Source of the DNA: Lewinellaceae bacterium
GTDB lineage: Bacteria > Bacteroidota > Bacteroidia > Chitinophagales > Saprospiraceae
Reading direction: 5' to 3'
DNA: 64,000 nucleotides
Assembly (NCBI GenBank): GCA_020636435.1
Contig: JACJXX010000002.1
Coordinates: forward strand, 1,674,001 to 1,738,000
The notes beneath the pieces are model-generated. The model had not been told where the DNA came from and did not search any database. It worked only from the letters and a program-made list of their open reading frames with translations. This document shows, piece by piece, positions 25,077-33,846 of the stretch (the stretch's first letter is position 1; each line of letters starts with the position of its first letter). The position numbers were made by a program, and so were the translations under genes.

Positions 25077-26747
25077 ATGTCAGAAGAAAGAAAACCCATC
25101 ATTTTTTCCGTCGACGACGACCCGCAGGTATTGCGGTCGCTGAAGCGGGACCTGCGCTCCGAATACAAGAGCGAGTACCGGATCATCAGCACCGATTCGG
25201 CCAGGGAAGCGCTGGCTTCTTTGCTGGAATTGAAGAAAAAGGGAGAAGAAGTCGCCCTTTTCATTTCCGACCAGCGCATGCCCGAGATGCCGGGCGTCGA
25301 CTTTCTGGAGCAGGCCAAAGAAGCTTATCCCAGGGCCAGGCGCGTCCTTTTGACCGCCTATTCCGATACCGACGCCGCCATCAAGGCCATCAACGAGGTG
25401 CAGCTCGATTACTACCTCATGAAGCCCTGGGACCCGCCTTCGGAACGCCTCTACCCGGTCATCAATGACCTGCTGGACGAATGGCAGGCGGGTTACCGCC
25501 CGGCTTTCCGCGGCATCCGGGTGGTAGGGTACCAGTATTCTCCCAAGTCGCATACCCTTAAAGACTTTCTGGCGGGCAACCTCCTGCCCTACCAGTGGCT
25601 CGACATCGAAAACAACGCTGAAGCACAGGAATTGCTCGACCTGCATAGCATAGAACCGAAAAACCTGCCTGCTGTCTTCTTTGAAGACGGCGCCGCCCTG
25701 GCGGCACCCACGGTAGCCGAAGTGGCAGCCCGCGTCGGCCTGCAACCTACTGCCAAATCCGACTTGTACGACGTGGTCATCATCGGCGCCGGCCCGGCGG
25801 GCCTGGCGGCAGCCGTTTATGGCGGCTCGGAAGGGCTGAAGACCCTGCTGGTGGAGAAACGGGCGCCCGGAGGGCAGGCGGGCACCAGTTCCCGCATCGA
25901 AAACTATCTCGGTTTTCCCAAAGGCCTGAGCGGCTCCGACCTGGCGCGGCGGGCCATCTCGCAGGCCACCCGCTTCGGCATCGAGTTCCTCTCTCCACAG
26001 GAAGTGAGCGGCATAGAAGTGGACGGCGCCTATAAAACCATTCTCCTGGCCGATGGCTCCAAAGTGACTACCAAAGCGGTGGTCATTACCACCGGCGTCG
26101 ATTACCGCAAACTGCCCTCCAAAGGCATTGCCGACTTTACCGGCGCCGGCATCTACTACGGGGCCGCCATGACCGAGGCCAACGCCTGCCGCAATAAAAA
26201 AGTGTTTATCGTGGGCGGGGGCAACTCCGCCGGGCAGGGCGCGGTGTACCTCTCGCAGTTTGCTGAGAAAGTCACGATACTGATCCGGAGGGAAGACTTG
26301 TCGTCCACCATGTCCTCCTACCTCATCGACCAGATCAACAGCATCGACAACATCGAGGTGCAGGGGCGCCGGCAGATTGTGGAAGCTCAGGGCGAGGATC
26401 ACCTGCAGTGCCTGACGATTGAGAATTTAGAAGACGGCTCCACCTATGTGACAGATGCCAATGCCCTGTTCATCTTCATCGGCGCCCGCCCGTTCACCGA
26501 CTGGCTGGGCAACAACATCCTGCGCAACCCAAAGGGTTACATCAAGACCGGCAGAGACCTGGCAACGGATGAGCAATTCCCGAAAATCTGGAAGCAGGAG
26601 CGCGAGCCCTTCCTGCTCGAAACCTGCCAGCCCGGCATCTTCGCCGCCGGCGATGTGCGCTCCGGGGCGATGAACCGGGTGGCTTCAGCGGTGGGGGAAG
26701 GCGCTATGGCCATCAAGTTTGTGCATGAGTATCTGGCGGAGATATAA
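25077..26747 (+). CDS. Receiver domain fused to thioredoxin-like and thioredoxin-reductase-like domains
   Basis: The protein has 556 residues from ATG 25077. About 1-130: receiver domain ('IIFSVDDDPQVLRSL', phospho-Asp in 'LFISDQRMPEMPG', 'YLMKPW'). About 145-220: thioredoxin-like fold ('PYQWLDIENNAEAQELL', 'NLPAVFFEDG'). About 235-556: FAD/NAD(P)H oxidoreductase of the thioredoxin reductase type ('VVIIGAGPAGLAAAVYG', 'VFIVGGGNSAGQGAVYL', 'GIFAAGDVRSG'). The redox CxxC found in true thioredoxin reductases is absent: the site reads 'YYGAAMTEANACRNK'. It probably transfers electrons or acts as a redox-sensing output under control of the upstream kinase. Confidence 0.9.
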   Translation: MSEERKPIIFSVDDDPQVLRSLKRDLRSEYKSEYRIISTDSAREALASLLELKKKGEEVALFISDQRMPEMPGVDFLEQAKEAYPRARRVLLTAYSDTDAAIKAINEVQLDYYLMKPWDPPSERLYPVINDLLDEWQAGYRPAFRGIRVVGYQYSPKSHTLKDFLAGNLLPYQWLDIENNAEAQELLDLHSIEPKNLPAVFFEDGAALAAPTVAEVAARVGLQPTAKSDLYDVVIIGAGPAGLAAAVYGGSEGLKTLLVEKRAPGGQAGTSSRIENYLGFPKGLSGSDLARRAISQATRFGIEFLSPQEVSGIEVDGAYKTILLADGSKVTTKAVVITTGVDYRKLPSKGIADFTGAGIYYGAAMTEANACRNKKVFIVGGGNSAGQGAVYLSQFAEKVTILIRREDLSSTMSSYLIDQINSIDNIEVQGRRQIVEAQGEDHLQCLTIENLEDGSTYVTDANALFIFIGARPFTDWLGNNILRNPKGYIKTGRDLATDEQFPKIWKQEREPFLLETCQPGIFAAGDVRSGAMNRVASAVGEGAMAIKFVHEYLAEI

Positions 26748-26758
26748 TCGCAGTCTTT

Positions 26759-27361
26759 TCAGGACTTTCTCTTTGGAAAAATATCTTTAACCGGCAAGGT
26801 TCCCAACAAGGCCGTCTCCACAACTTCGTTTATCAAATAGGTACTTTTATTCCGGTAGGTATCCTCCCGAGGATGTGTATAAACTTCTATGCATTGCTCA
26901 TTAATATCCATGATCCAAACTTCGCCTATACCGGCTTGGGCATATTTAGGCAGTTTAACCCTTTTATCATTATCCAACGAGGAATCGGCCACTTCGATCA
27001 GCAAAAGGATATCCTCAGGCGTTGGATGGGAATCTGTATAAAAATCCTCCCGCATTTTCAAAACGGCCACATCCGGTTCAGGTTCGGAAAGGTTATCGAG
27101 CGTGACGGGATCCTGGATGCTGACAATATATTCATTGCCAAGCAACCGGTTCAGAAGCCGGTTCAGCCATTTGACCGTACCGCCATGAGGGCTGTTAATC
27201 GGGCTCATGTTGTAAATTTCTCCGTCTATAAGTTCAACGCGTGTTTCATCAAATATGCCAGCTTCGCCTATACGATGGTATTCTTCCACAGTGAAGCGGT
27301 GTTTTTGAGCAGCTACTTCCGTCGTTTCTATCGTTTTGCTACCGTCCATATTTTGTTGCAT
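26759..27361 (-). CDS. Uma2-family (DUF820) restriction-endonuclease-like protein
   Basis: The protein has 200 residues. Typical Uma2 series: 'FTVEEYHRIGEAGIFDE', 'RVELIDGEIYNMSP', 'EPEPDVAVLK' (active-site Asp), 'LLIEVADSSLDNDK' (Glu) and 'KLPKYAQAGIGEVWIMD' (Lys). The fold is PD-(D/E)xK nuclease-like. These genes are abundant in cyanobacteria and Bacteroidota and may be mobile or stress-linked; their biological role is not settled. It is convergent with the reductase gene, leaving 11 bp between stops. Confidence 0.9.
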   Translation of the reverse strand: MQQNMDGSKTIETTEVAAQKHRFTVEEYHRIGEAGIFDETRVELIDGEIYNMSPINSPHGGTVKWLNRLLNRLLGNEYIVSIQDPVTLDNLSEPEPDVAVLKMREDFYTDSHPTPEDILLLIEVADSSLDNDKRVKLPKYAQAGIGEVWIMDINEQCIEVYTHPREDTYRNKSTYLINEVVETALLGTLPVKDIFPKRKS

Positions 27362-27418
27362 AAGGCTTAAAGATACATAAAAATGAGTTCTTGTTCAAGA
27401 TGACAAACTATCCTGCCA

Positions 27419-27619
27419 GGGCAATCGCATTTAAATGTTATTGACCCCAAAGCGGGTCAAATATTTATAGAAATTCACCGATTATGAGAATTTTCGACCT
27501 CAAAGAGGTCGTACTTATATCCGTTTGTACGACCTCTTTGAGGTCGAAGGAGCAAACATTCCTTTTCTATAGATATATGACCTCTTCGAGGTCAGTTTTA
27601 TTCAAATGCAATTGCCCTG
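27419..27619. mobile_element. Hairpin-rich element flanked by 12-bp direct repeats
   Basis: The ends GGGCAATCGCATTTAAAT and ATTCAAATGCAATTGCCC are inverted repeats. The interior holds a perfect hairpin (TTCGACCTCAAAGAGGTCG..., arms about 22 bp, 27498-27553) and further GACC..GGTC palindromes. ACTATCCTGCCA occurs directly on both sides (27407-27418 and 27620-27631), as expected of a target duplication. Confidence 0.65.
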
Positions 27620-27685
27620 ACTATCCTGCCAAAACGACGAACATAAAACGTCAACTTTTATAAGAACAAACGCCTGGAGGGAGCA

Positions 27686-28213
27686 ATGGCTTACCTTTAC
27701 CACAAAAAAACCATGCGAATTCTTGTAAACATCACCCTTTTTCTCCTGGCTCAAACCTTATCGGCACAAAACCAGCAGCCCTGCAGCACGGAAGCCCACC
27801 GCCAGTTCGACTTCTGGATCGGCGAATGGGCCGTTTACAAAACCGGGACCGACACCCTGGCCGGCCACAACTCGGTGCGCCAAATTCTCGGCTCCTGCGT
27901 CATCGAAGAGAACTGGACGAGCGCTACCGGCTGGCAGGGCAAAAGCTTCAACACTTACAACCCCGCCGACTCCACCTGGAACCAGGTGTGGGTAGACCAG
28001 TCGGGCGCTACCTATCATTTCTCCGGGCGCCGGGAGGGCGACATTATGCAATTTTACGGGGAGACCGCCTCTCAAAAAGGAGAACACATCTTGTTTGACT
28101 TTTCCTTTCATTACGATCCTGAGAAGGATACGATCCGCCAGGTGTGGAAGATGTCCAAAGATGAAGGCGGCAACTGGCAGGTGATTTTCGATGGGACGTA
28201 TGTGAAGGAGTAG
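27686..28213 (+). CDS. Secreted DUF1579-like beta-barrel protein
   Basis: The protein has 175 residues. ATG 27686 has a GGAGG sequence 5-6 bases upstream, rare in this window, which decides for this start; ATG 27713 would also give a signal peptide ending 'TLSAQ'. The mature protein resembles lipocalin-like DUF1579: 'HRQFDFWIGEWAVYKTG', 'VIEENWTSATGWQGKSFN', 'FSFHYDPEKDTIRQVWKMS'. Such barrels bind small hydrophobic molecules. It is probably periplasmic. There is no operon partner. Confidence 0.75.
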   Translation: MAYLYHKKTMRILVNITLFLLAQTLSAQNQQPCSTEAHRQFDFWIGEWAVYKTGTDTLAGHNSVRQILGSCVIEENWTSATGWQGKSFNTYNPADSTWNQVWVDQSGATYHFSGRREGDIMQFYGETASQKGEHILFDFSFHYDPEKDTIRQVWKMSKDEGGNWQVIFDGTYVKE

Positions 28214-28471
28214 ATCAAGTCATAATCATCTTAAGCTCCTATTGTTAGTCAGCTGACAATTTAGTCCTATTTTAATATTATAGCTATGACGGGGAATAGC
28301 CGACACAGACTGTTCAACCGAAATCTGACTATCCGACGAAGTCGAATGTCTATCGCCAGGAAAGGCCGCAGACATTCCTTTTAGATTGGTTGCCGCTAAA
28401 AAAATATTGTTATAAAACCAAAAAGTTTGTAGATTGGTTTTTTCATTACTGAGAACATAAAGCTAAAAAAC

Positions 28472-28777
28472 ATGAACACAGCAAAAGATATAAGATCGGA
28501 TATACTGGAAATCTTAATAAAAGTCGACGACGTCAAGACACTAGAGTCAATCCGTTATGAATTAGAAAAGATTTATAAAAAGAATGCTGGCCAGGAAGAG
28601 AATATTAAAGCACCCGCATTTATGAAAGGCGTAAAACCAATACGGGAGAATGTAACTTTAGAACAGATTAGAGCCGAACAAAATTATAAGCCGATAACCT
28701 ATAAAGAGTTTAGAGAAATTGCTGATCAAATTGAATGGGAGGAATCCCTGGAAGAATTGTTGGACGCCATTAAATAA
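28472..28777 (+). CDS. Putative antitoxin of a PIN toxin-antitoxin pair
   Basis: The protein has 101 residues, charged and mostly helical: 'DDVKTLESIRYELEKIYKKN' and a C-terminal 'EFREIADQIEWEESLEELL'. I do not recognise a named antitoxin family. The assignment rests on its position 6 bp before a PIN-domain gene and on its size. Its codons are visibly more A/T-rich than those of neighbouring genes, which suggests recent acquisition of the pair. Confidence 0.65.
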   Translation: MNTAKDIRSDILEILIKVDDVKTLESIRYELEKIYKKNAGQEENIKAPAFMKGVKPIRENVTLEQIRAEQNYKPITYKEFREIADQIEWEESLEELLDAIK

Positions 28778-28783
28778 ATTTCT

Positions 28784-29245
28784 GTGGATTACTTATTGGA
28801 TACGAATATCTTGATAATTTATAGCCGGGAATCAAAGGTTGCTAACAATATTGAAAGTGATCACACTATTTTGGGTGGAGGAAACGATGTAGCGGTGTCG
28901 ATTGTAACATTAGGCGAATTAAATTCATTGACGAAGCAATTTAGATATGGAGAGAAAAGAAAAAATAGAATTGGGCAAATGTTAGGACAATTATATGAAA
29001 TAGATATAAATATTCGTGAAATCATTGATCGATATGGAGAAATTGATGCATTTAGCCAAGGCAGATTAGCAGGCAAAGCTCTAAGGGATAGTTCAAGGAA
29101 TATGGGTAAGAACGACATATGGATAGCGGCGACTGCAAGTGTATTTGATATGACATTGGTAACAACCGACAGGGATTTTGAACACCTTGATGGCGTCTAT
29201 TTGAAATTGAAATATATAGATTGGAAAGAGTATAACAGAAGTTAA
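28784..29245 (+). CDS. PIN-domain ribonuclease toxin (VapC-like)
   Basis: The protein has 153 residues starting at GTG. The four PIN acidic positions can be seen: Asp in 'YLLDTNILI', Glu in 'IVTLGELNSL', Asp in 'GKNDIWIAATA' and Asp in 'TTDRDFEHL'. VapC enzymes cut tRNA or rRNA when freed from their antitoxin. It sits 6 bp downstream of the putative antitoxin gene and shares its A/T-rich composition. Full length and intact. Confidence 0.88.
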   Translation: MDYLLDTNILIIYSRESKVANNIESDHTILGGGNDVAVSIVTLGELNSLTKQFRYGEKRKNRIGQMLGQLYEIDINIREIIDRYGEIDAFSQGRLAGKALRDSSRNMGKNDIWIAATASVFDMTLVTTDRDFEHLDGVYLKLKYIDWKEYNRS

Positions 29246-29310
29246 CGATAAAAATCAGAGAACAAACCCGAGATGCTGGATTTCCAATAAAACTTATGGG
29301 AGTCCGTCAA

Positions 29311-29453
29311 CAGTAATTTCTCATGTAGGATGTACACGTGATGAAAAGTTGCCACGAAAGCACCAAAACACCAAATCCCACTAAATTTCGTGCGGATTTT
29401 GTGCCTTTGTGTTTTAGTGGCGATACGTGTACGCTTTACATGAGAAATTGCTG
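29311..29453. mobile_element. CAG(C/T)AATT hairpin MITE, copy 1, 9-bp target duplication
   Basis: The ends CAGTAATTTCTCATGTA and TACATGAGAAATTGCTG-type complement form long arms (extended by GTACACGT), around a palindromic core of 'ccaaaacaccaaatccc'/'gtgttttagtggc' type. Perfect 9-bp direct repeats GTCCGTCAA flank it (29302-29310 and 29454-29462). Related copies are at 45134 and 51550. Confidence 0.82.
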
Positions 29454-29510
29454 GTCCGTCAAGCTCAAATTGACAAGCTGTTTTCAGATTTTTGAACCAC
29501 TCGAATTATA

Positions 29511-30824
29511 CTAAACCTTAATAAACACCCGTTTCCGGTACAACACCCACGCCAGCGCCAGAAACACCAGCACATTGGCGGTGGCGAACGCCAGCGAAGC
29601 GTTCATCGGAGAAAGTAAAGGAGTAAACACCGTATCGTACACCCAGCCCTTTACCGTCTGCCGTTCACCGTCTGCCGTCTCCCACCCAATGGTATACATC
29701 AGCTTGCCCACGAAGCCGGAAAGGATAAATACGAAGAGGGCGTTGGTGCCGTAAACCACAAAGGGCCGGGCCCAGCGTTGATGGTCCAGAATATCGATCA
29801 GCCAATACACCACGCCGAGGAAGAGCAGGGCCAGCCCGCCGGTGTAGGCCACGTAGGAGCTCGTCCAGATTTGCTTGTTGATGGGAAAGGCCAGGTCCCA
29901 GGCCAACCCCAGGGCCGCCAGGATGGCGCCGGCGGCCAGCAATCCAGTGGCTTTATGGTAAGGGCCGCGCTGGGTGCGCAGCCACTGCCCGGTTAGCATG
30001 CCGGCGATGCCAGTTACTATTGCAGGCAAGGTGCTCAGCAAGCCCTCGGGGTCCCAGGTTTTAGACTGGCTCCAGAGGTGGTTGGGGGTGAGCAGGAGCC
30101 GGTCGAACCAGGCGCCCAGGTTGGTTTCGGCCTCCAGGTTGGGAGGCTGCCCGCCAGGTACGGGCACGAGGGTCATTATCACCCAGTACACAAGCAGCAG
30201 CCCGATTCCGATATAGAGTTGGGTTCGCCAGCCGGCGCGCAGGAAGAGCAGGGCGCAGATGGCGTATACGATGGCAATGCGCTGGAGGACGCCGGGAATG
30301 CGCAAGTGGCTGAAGTCGTAGAGCCCCCATCCGGTAAGGGCCATCGCCAGGGCCGAGCCCAGGGCCAGGTAGAGAAAGCGCCGGGCCCAGAGCATTTGCT
30401 GGGGCTTCTGCCCCAGGCTTACCGCCCGGCTGAAAATGGAAAGAGTGAAAATGCTGAGCAGGATGTAATGCAACACCTTGCGGGCCAGGGGCGCATCCTC
30501 CGCCATGCCAAACTTCGGGAAGGCCGCCATAAACACGCCCAGCCCGAAGAGGATGGCTGCTCGCAGCAGCGTCTTGCGGATCAAAGCAGACTGGGGCTGC
30601 CCCACGTACTTGCTCAGCGCCAGCGGAATGGCGACGCCGACGATGAAGAGGAAAAAAGGAAAAATCAGGTCGGTGGGCGTGCAGCCGTGCCATTTGGCGT
30701 GCAAGAGCGGCGGATAAACCGTGCTCCAGCTTCCGGGGTTGTTCACCAGTATCATGCCGGCGATGGTGATGCCGCGGAAAGCGTCGAGGGAAAGCAGGCG
30801 TTTGTTGATTGCAGTGGATGCCAT
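29511..30824 (-). CDS. Heparan-alpha-glucosaminide N-acetyltransferase-like (DUF5009) membrane acyltransferase
   Basis: The protein has 437 residues with about ten membrane helices. N-terminal signature 'RLLSLDAFRGITIAGMILVNNPG' and 'AKWHGCTPTDLIFPFFLFIVG' are characteristic of the HGSNAT/YeiB-like group, with the conserved His (WHG) expected for acyl transfer. Members acetylate amino sugars across the inner membrane using cytosolic acetyl-CoA. A role in glycan or peptidoglycan fragment recycling is possible. There is no operon partner; the upstream 220 bp contains no gene. Confidence 0.88.
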   Translation of the reverse strand: MASTAINKRLLSLDAFRGITIAGMILVNNPGSWSTVYPPLLHAKWHGCTPTDLIFPFFLFIVGVAIPLALSKYVGQPQSALIRKTLLRAAILFGLGVFMAAFPKFGMAEDAPLARKVLHYILLSIFTLSIFSRAVSLGQKPQQMLWARRFLYLALGSALAMALTGWGLYDFSHLRIPGVLQRIAIVYAICALLFLRAGWRTQLYIGIGLLLVYWVIMTLVPVPGGQPPNLEAETNLGAWFDRLLLTPNHLWSQSKTWDPEGLLSTLPAIVTGIAGMLTGQWLRTQRGPYHKATGLLAAGAILAALGLAWDLAFPINKQIWTSSYVAYTGGLALLFLGVVYWLIDILDHQRWARPFVVYGTNALFVFILSGFVGKLMYTIGWETADGERQTVKGWVYDTVFTPLLSPMNASLAFATANVLVFLALAWVLYRKRVFIKV

Positions 30825-31051
30825 TGGGGGCCTGGTTAGGTGAAGCAGTGAATTTATCTCTTTAAATGGAATTGGCCCCGTTTTCGGGCTTTTATTTTGC
30901 AGCTGTAACTTTTTTCGGCCCGCCCTCGTCCAAAATGCACGATCGTTAACCGTTTATGCGTTGATGACAGGAGTGTTTGCAACGCTTTGCAACGAGCACT
31001 GTCTTTTATGATCGAGAATACTTCATCTATTTAACCAAAATATCCGCACTT

Positions 31052-31684
31052 ATGAAAAAATGGCCCATTGTGATGCTGGCCTTTAGCCTTCTGGCTTCCG
31101 CCACCATTTTTGCCCAGGGATCTAAAAAAACCATTGAGACCGGTGAGTTCACCGCCATCGGCCTCGGCCTGCCCGTCACGGTTTATGTGACTAAGGGCGC
31201 CCACAAAGTAGAGGTGGAAGGCCCTGCCGAAGCTATCAGCAAAATGGAGATCAAGGTGAAAGGCAAAAGCCTCAACATCGAGCACGAAGAAAACCTGCGC
31301 AACTGGAAAGGCAATGGGGTTACGGTATACGTCACCATGCCCAACATCAGCGGGCTGGCCATCGGCGGCTCCGGCTCCATCATCGTCAAAGACGAATTCA
31401 ACGAGATGGGCGACCTCGACCTGTCTATCGGCGGCAGCGGCGATATCGAAGTAGCCGGCAAAGCCAAGAATGTCAACGTCAGCATCGCCGGCAGCGGGGA
31501 TATTAAAGCCTCCGCCCTGAGCGGCAACAAATGCGACGTGAGCATCGCCGGCAGCGGCGACGCCAAGGTTGGCGAGATGAAAGCCCTGGAAGTGTCCATC
31601 GCCGGCAGCGGCGACGTCGGCTACAAAGGAGACCCGAAACTGACCAAGAGCATCGTCGGCAGCGGCGGCGTGAAGAAGATGTAG
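31052..31684 (+). CDS. Secreted GIN (DUF2807) domain protein
   Basis: The protein has 210 residues from ATG 31052 with a signal peptide ending 'TIFAQ'. It is a right-handed beta-helix-like GIN domain built of repeated '(G/A)GSGD(I/A)' turns ('AIGGSGSI', 'SIGGSGDIEV', 'SIAGSGDIKA', 'SIAGSGDAKV', 'SIAGSGDVGY'). These auto-adhesin-like proteins are common in Bacteroidota and lie in the periplasm or on the surface; their function is unknown. The stop is followed immediately by a dispersed repeat. Confidence 0.9.
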   Translation: MKKWPIVMLAFSLLASATIFAQGSKKTIETGEFTAIGLGLPVTVYVTKGAHKVEVEGPAEAISKMEIKVKGKSLNIEHEENLRNWKGNGVTVYVTMPNISGLAIGGSGSIIVKDEFNEMGDLDLSIGGSGDIEVAGKAKNVNVSIAGSGDIKASALSGNKCDVSIAGSGDAKVGEMKALEVSIAGSGDVGYKGDPKLTKSIVGSGGVKKM

Positions 31685-31691
31685 TCCGGAC

Positions 31692-31855
31692 GTGGGGTTG
31701 TGAAAAAAGGTTCCTTTCTAAAAATAGCGCCAAATTTTGTTTTATTGGCGGCTGCGTTGTCGGGGCGCAATTTCCCATTGCGCTCGGACTTTAGCAGACG
31801 GTAAAATTTAACTCGGATTGAAAATTATCGAGATGCCTTTTTTCACAATCCCGCG
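31692..31855. repeat. Palindromic dispersed element (CGGGG..GTGAAAAAAGG family, copy 2)
   Basis: The ends GTGGGGTTGTGAAAAAAGG and CCTTTTTTCACAATCCCGC are inverted repeats. The core GTTGTCGGGGCGCAATTT..CCATTGCGCTCGGACTT matches the complement of 4556-4761. It starts 7 bp after the GIN gene stop. Confidence 0.6.
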
Positions 31856-31863
31856 TAATGTTT

Positions 31864-31980
31864 AATAGAACGCGGGTTGGCGCAAATGCGACGAATTGGC
31901 AAACCCATCTGATTTGCCAGCAGGGCCTTGAGGCCTGAATCCGCGAAAATCCGCCGAATCCGCGTCATCCGCGTTCTATT
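31864..31980. repeat. AATAGAACGCGG palindromic repeat
   Basis: AATAGAACGCGG and CCGCGTTCTATT form the ends; between them are 'tccgcgaaaatccgccgaat'-type units. The same end sequence and related CCGC units occur at 59646-59741. It forms the leader region of the SWIM-domain gene. Confidence 0.55.
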
Positions 31981-32029
31981 CAAAGAACTCCCAGGGCATT
32001 ATACCCACCCCTCCTTCATTTCATTAAGC

Positions 32030-33241
32030 ATGAGCTTCCCCCTACTCACTTTCGAACAATACCTCTCTTCCAGCATTGCCGGGCGAGGCCTGGAATACTA
32101 CGAACGCGGCGCCGTGGCCAACCTGGCCCGCGACGGGAATACCTACATCGCTACCGTTTACGGAACGGAGGCCTACGAGGTGAAAACAACCATCCGCGAC
32201 GGGCAGGTGGAAAGCTGGGGCTGCAATTGCCCCTACGATTATGGCCCGGCCTGCAAGCACGTGGCGGCAGTGCTGTTTGAGGTGCGGGAGGTGGAAAATG
32301 ATCCGGAACGAGCGGTGGGAGTGGCGGAAGAACAGGCTAACGAACCTGTAGATGCGATCTTGGCCCTGCTGCCGGAAGAAGAAATGCGCCAATTGTTAAA
32401 GTTCTTTGCCAGGAGATACGATGAAGTCCGCGTCCATCTCCTCACCAAATATGCAAATAGGATAGCTGATGCCGGGCCGGGCCATTATAAACGCCTGGTG
32501 GAAGCCATCATCAATGGATATACCGGAGGCGAACATGGATTTATAGGGTATCAAGAGGCCAAAAAGCTGGGGCGCGAGTTATACGGCCTGGCCGAAGATG
32601 CCTTAAAAGAAGTTGCAGCCGGAGAAGAAATGCAGCTGGCGCTGCTATGCGAAGAAATCATCCGTCAGCTCAGCCAGGCGGTGGAATATACGGATGATTA
32701 CAGCAGCCTGGGCACGGCGATAGAGCATGCCTTTTCCATTTTGCAGAACCTGTGCGAAAAAGAAAAGGATACCCCGGAGGAGGTGGTTACTTACCTCTAC
32801 AACCTTAGCCTGGAGGAATGTGATAAAGAATTATATGAGGGTCGGCTTTGGGAAGGGTCCTGGCGTTTCCTGGCGGCCGATGCGGCCAGGAATAAAGCAC
32901 AGGTGAACCGGTTGCAGAAAAAGCTGGATGCCTTTATTGCTCAAAAAGACGGGCAAGGTTATTCGCGGGAATACGAAGCGGAGTCGGCAGCGAAACTGAA
33001 ACTCCAATTGCTGGAAGTATGGCACACCCCGGAAGAAGCCGAATCCTTCCTGAAAGACAACCTGGCCTTCCCGGCTTTGCGGAGAATAGCGCTTGAGCAG
33101 GCTTTTGCGGCAAAGCGCTACGAGGAGGCAAGGCACCTGGCGGAGGAAGGCATCGTCCTGGATACGAAGAACAAGCTGCCGGGGTTGGTGAGGGAGTGGA
33201 AGGAATGGGTAAGGAAAGTGGGGGAGGCTGGGGGTGGTTAA
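32030..33241 (+). CDS. SWIM zinc-finger protein
   Basis: The protein has 403 residues from ATG 32030. The N-terminal 75 residues carry the SWIM zinc ligand set C-x-C-x(n)-C-x-H ('WGCNCPYDYGPACKHVAAVL'). The remainder is a long helical-repeat region ('EEQANEPVDAILALLPEEEMRQLL', 'SLEECDKELYEGRLWEGSW', ending in TPR-like helices 'YEEARHLAEEGIVLDTKNK'). SWIM proteins bind DNA or protein and often accompany SNF2-type ATPases; none is present here. Cytosolic. It is convergent with the EAD11 gene 13 bp away. Confidence 0.88.
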   Translation: MSFPLLTFEQYLSSSIAGRGLEYYERGAVANLARDGNTYIATVYGTEAYEVKTTIRDGQVESWGCNCPYDYGPACKHVAAVLFEVREVENDPERAVGVAEEQANEPVDAILALLPEEEMRQLLKFFARRYDEVRVHLLTKYANRIADAGPGHYKRLVEAIINGYTGGEHGFIGYQEAKKLGRELYGLAEDALKEVAAGEEMQLALLCEEIIRQLSQAVEYTDDYSSLGTAIEHAFSILQNLCEKEKDTPEEVVTYLYNLSLEECDKELYEGRLWEGSWRFLAADAARNKAQVNRLQKKLDAFIAQKDGQGYSREYEAESAAKLKLQLLEVWHTPEEAESFLKDNLAFPALRRIALEQAFAAKRYEEARHLAEEGIVLDTKNKLPGLVREWKEWVRKVGEAGGG

Positions 33242-33254
33242 AGCACTCAGCTAC

Positions 33255-33728
33255 TTACGCCTCCTCGTTGTATTCATTAAGAATTTTCTTCAGTCGCTTC
33301 AGTTCCAGTTCGCATCGCTTCAATTCAGTAGGATCTGTGGTTACTTCTCGTTTTTCTTCCCATTGTCTAATTAATGAACTTACCCGTTCGATGCGGTCAT
33401 TTTGTTCTTTCGTTCTATTTTTGGCATTTAAGAGGGGATGCTGGAATGCTGAATCCTTTATGAGGGAAGGGTGAGTTTTTTCGATCTGCGAGATTAGCGA
33501 CAAGGTAGAATGCCTTATTTTTTGAAGCTTGACGGCAGAATCGCGATTGTCTCCATAATTGATTTCTTCGCTTATCCAATCCTCATATCTAGCTCTAAGC
33601 AAAATAATTTGATCCAGAAATTCTTCCGTTTCTAGGCTGTTTTCTATCATTTTTTCAAGTAACGCCAGGGCATTAAGCACTTTACGTTGAGCGATCAGGG
33701 CCCTGGCTTCGTTCAGATAACTTCCCAT
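33255..33728 (-). CDS. EAD11 protein with C-terminal charged helical module
   Basis: The protein has 157 residues from ATG 33728. The frame continues to 33872, but those codons read through a palindromic repeat, so the shorter start is preferred. Residues about 4-85 fit effector-associated domain 11: 'ARALIAQRKVLNALALLEK'..'IILLRARYEDWISEE'..'IRHSTLSLISQIEK'. Residues 108-155 form a helical module ('WEEKREVTTDPTELKR'..'LKKILNEYNEE') closely resembling the N-terminus of the FGE-domain protein two genes upstream. EADs act as adaptors, so this small protein may link that membrane protein to another EAD11 protein. Predicted cytosolic. Confidence 0.75.
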   Translation of the reverse strand: MGSYLNEARALIAQRKVLNALALLEKMIENSLETEEFLDQIILLRARYEDWISEEINYGDNRDSAVKLQKIRHSTLSLISQIEKTHPSLIKDSAFQHPLLNAKNRTKEQNDRIERVSSLIRQWEEKREVTTDPTELKRCELELKRLKKILNEYNEEA

Positions 33729-33767
33729 TTCAAGTATTAATCTAAAAAAATGCTGAATATCATCAGG

Positions 33768-33824
33768 GTTGATGCGTTGGAAGCATTCCGCGGTTAAAAA
33801 GCATAAAGCCCCCAACGCATCAAC
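33768..33824. repeat. GTTGATGCGTTGG palindromic repeat (57 bp)
   Basis: GTTGATGCGTTGG and CCAACGCATCAAC are perfect ends. The interior GGAAGCATTCCGCGGTTAAAAAGCA repeats in shorter form the sequence at 4867-4902. It separates the lipocalin/CsgG-like gene from the EAD11 gene and extends the open frame of the latter. Confidence 0.7.
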
Positions 33825-33846
33825 TCTATTAATTAGTGGCCAGGAA

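Noticed and set aside
23600..25318. Minus-strand frame of 572 codons opposite the histidine kinase
   Set aside because: The plus strand carries intact kinase motifs; the antisense product has no recognisable domain.
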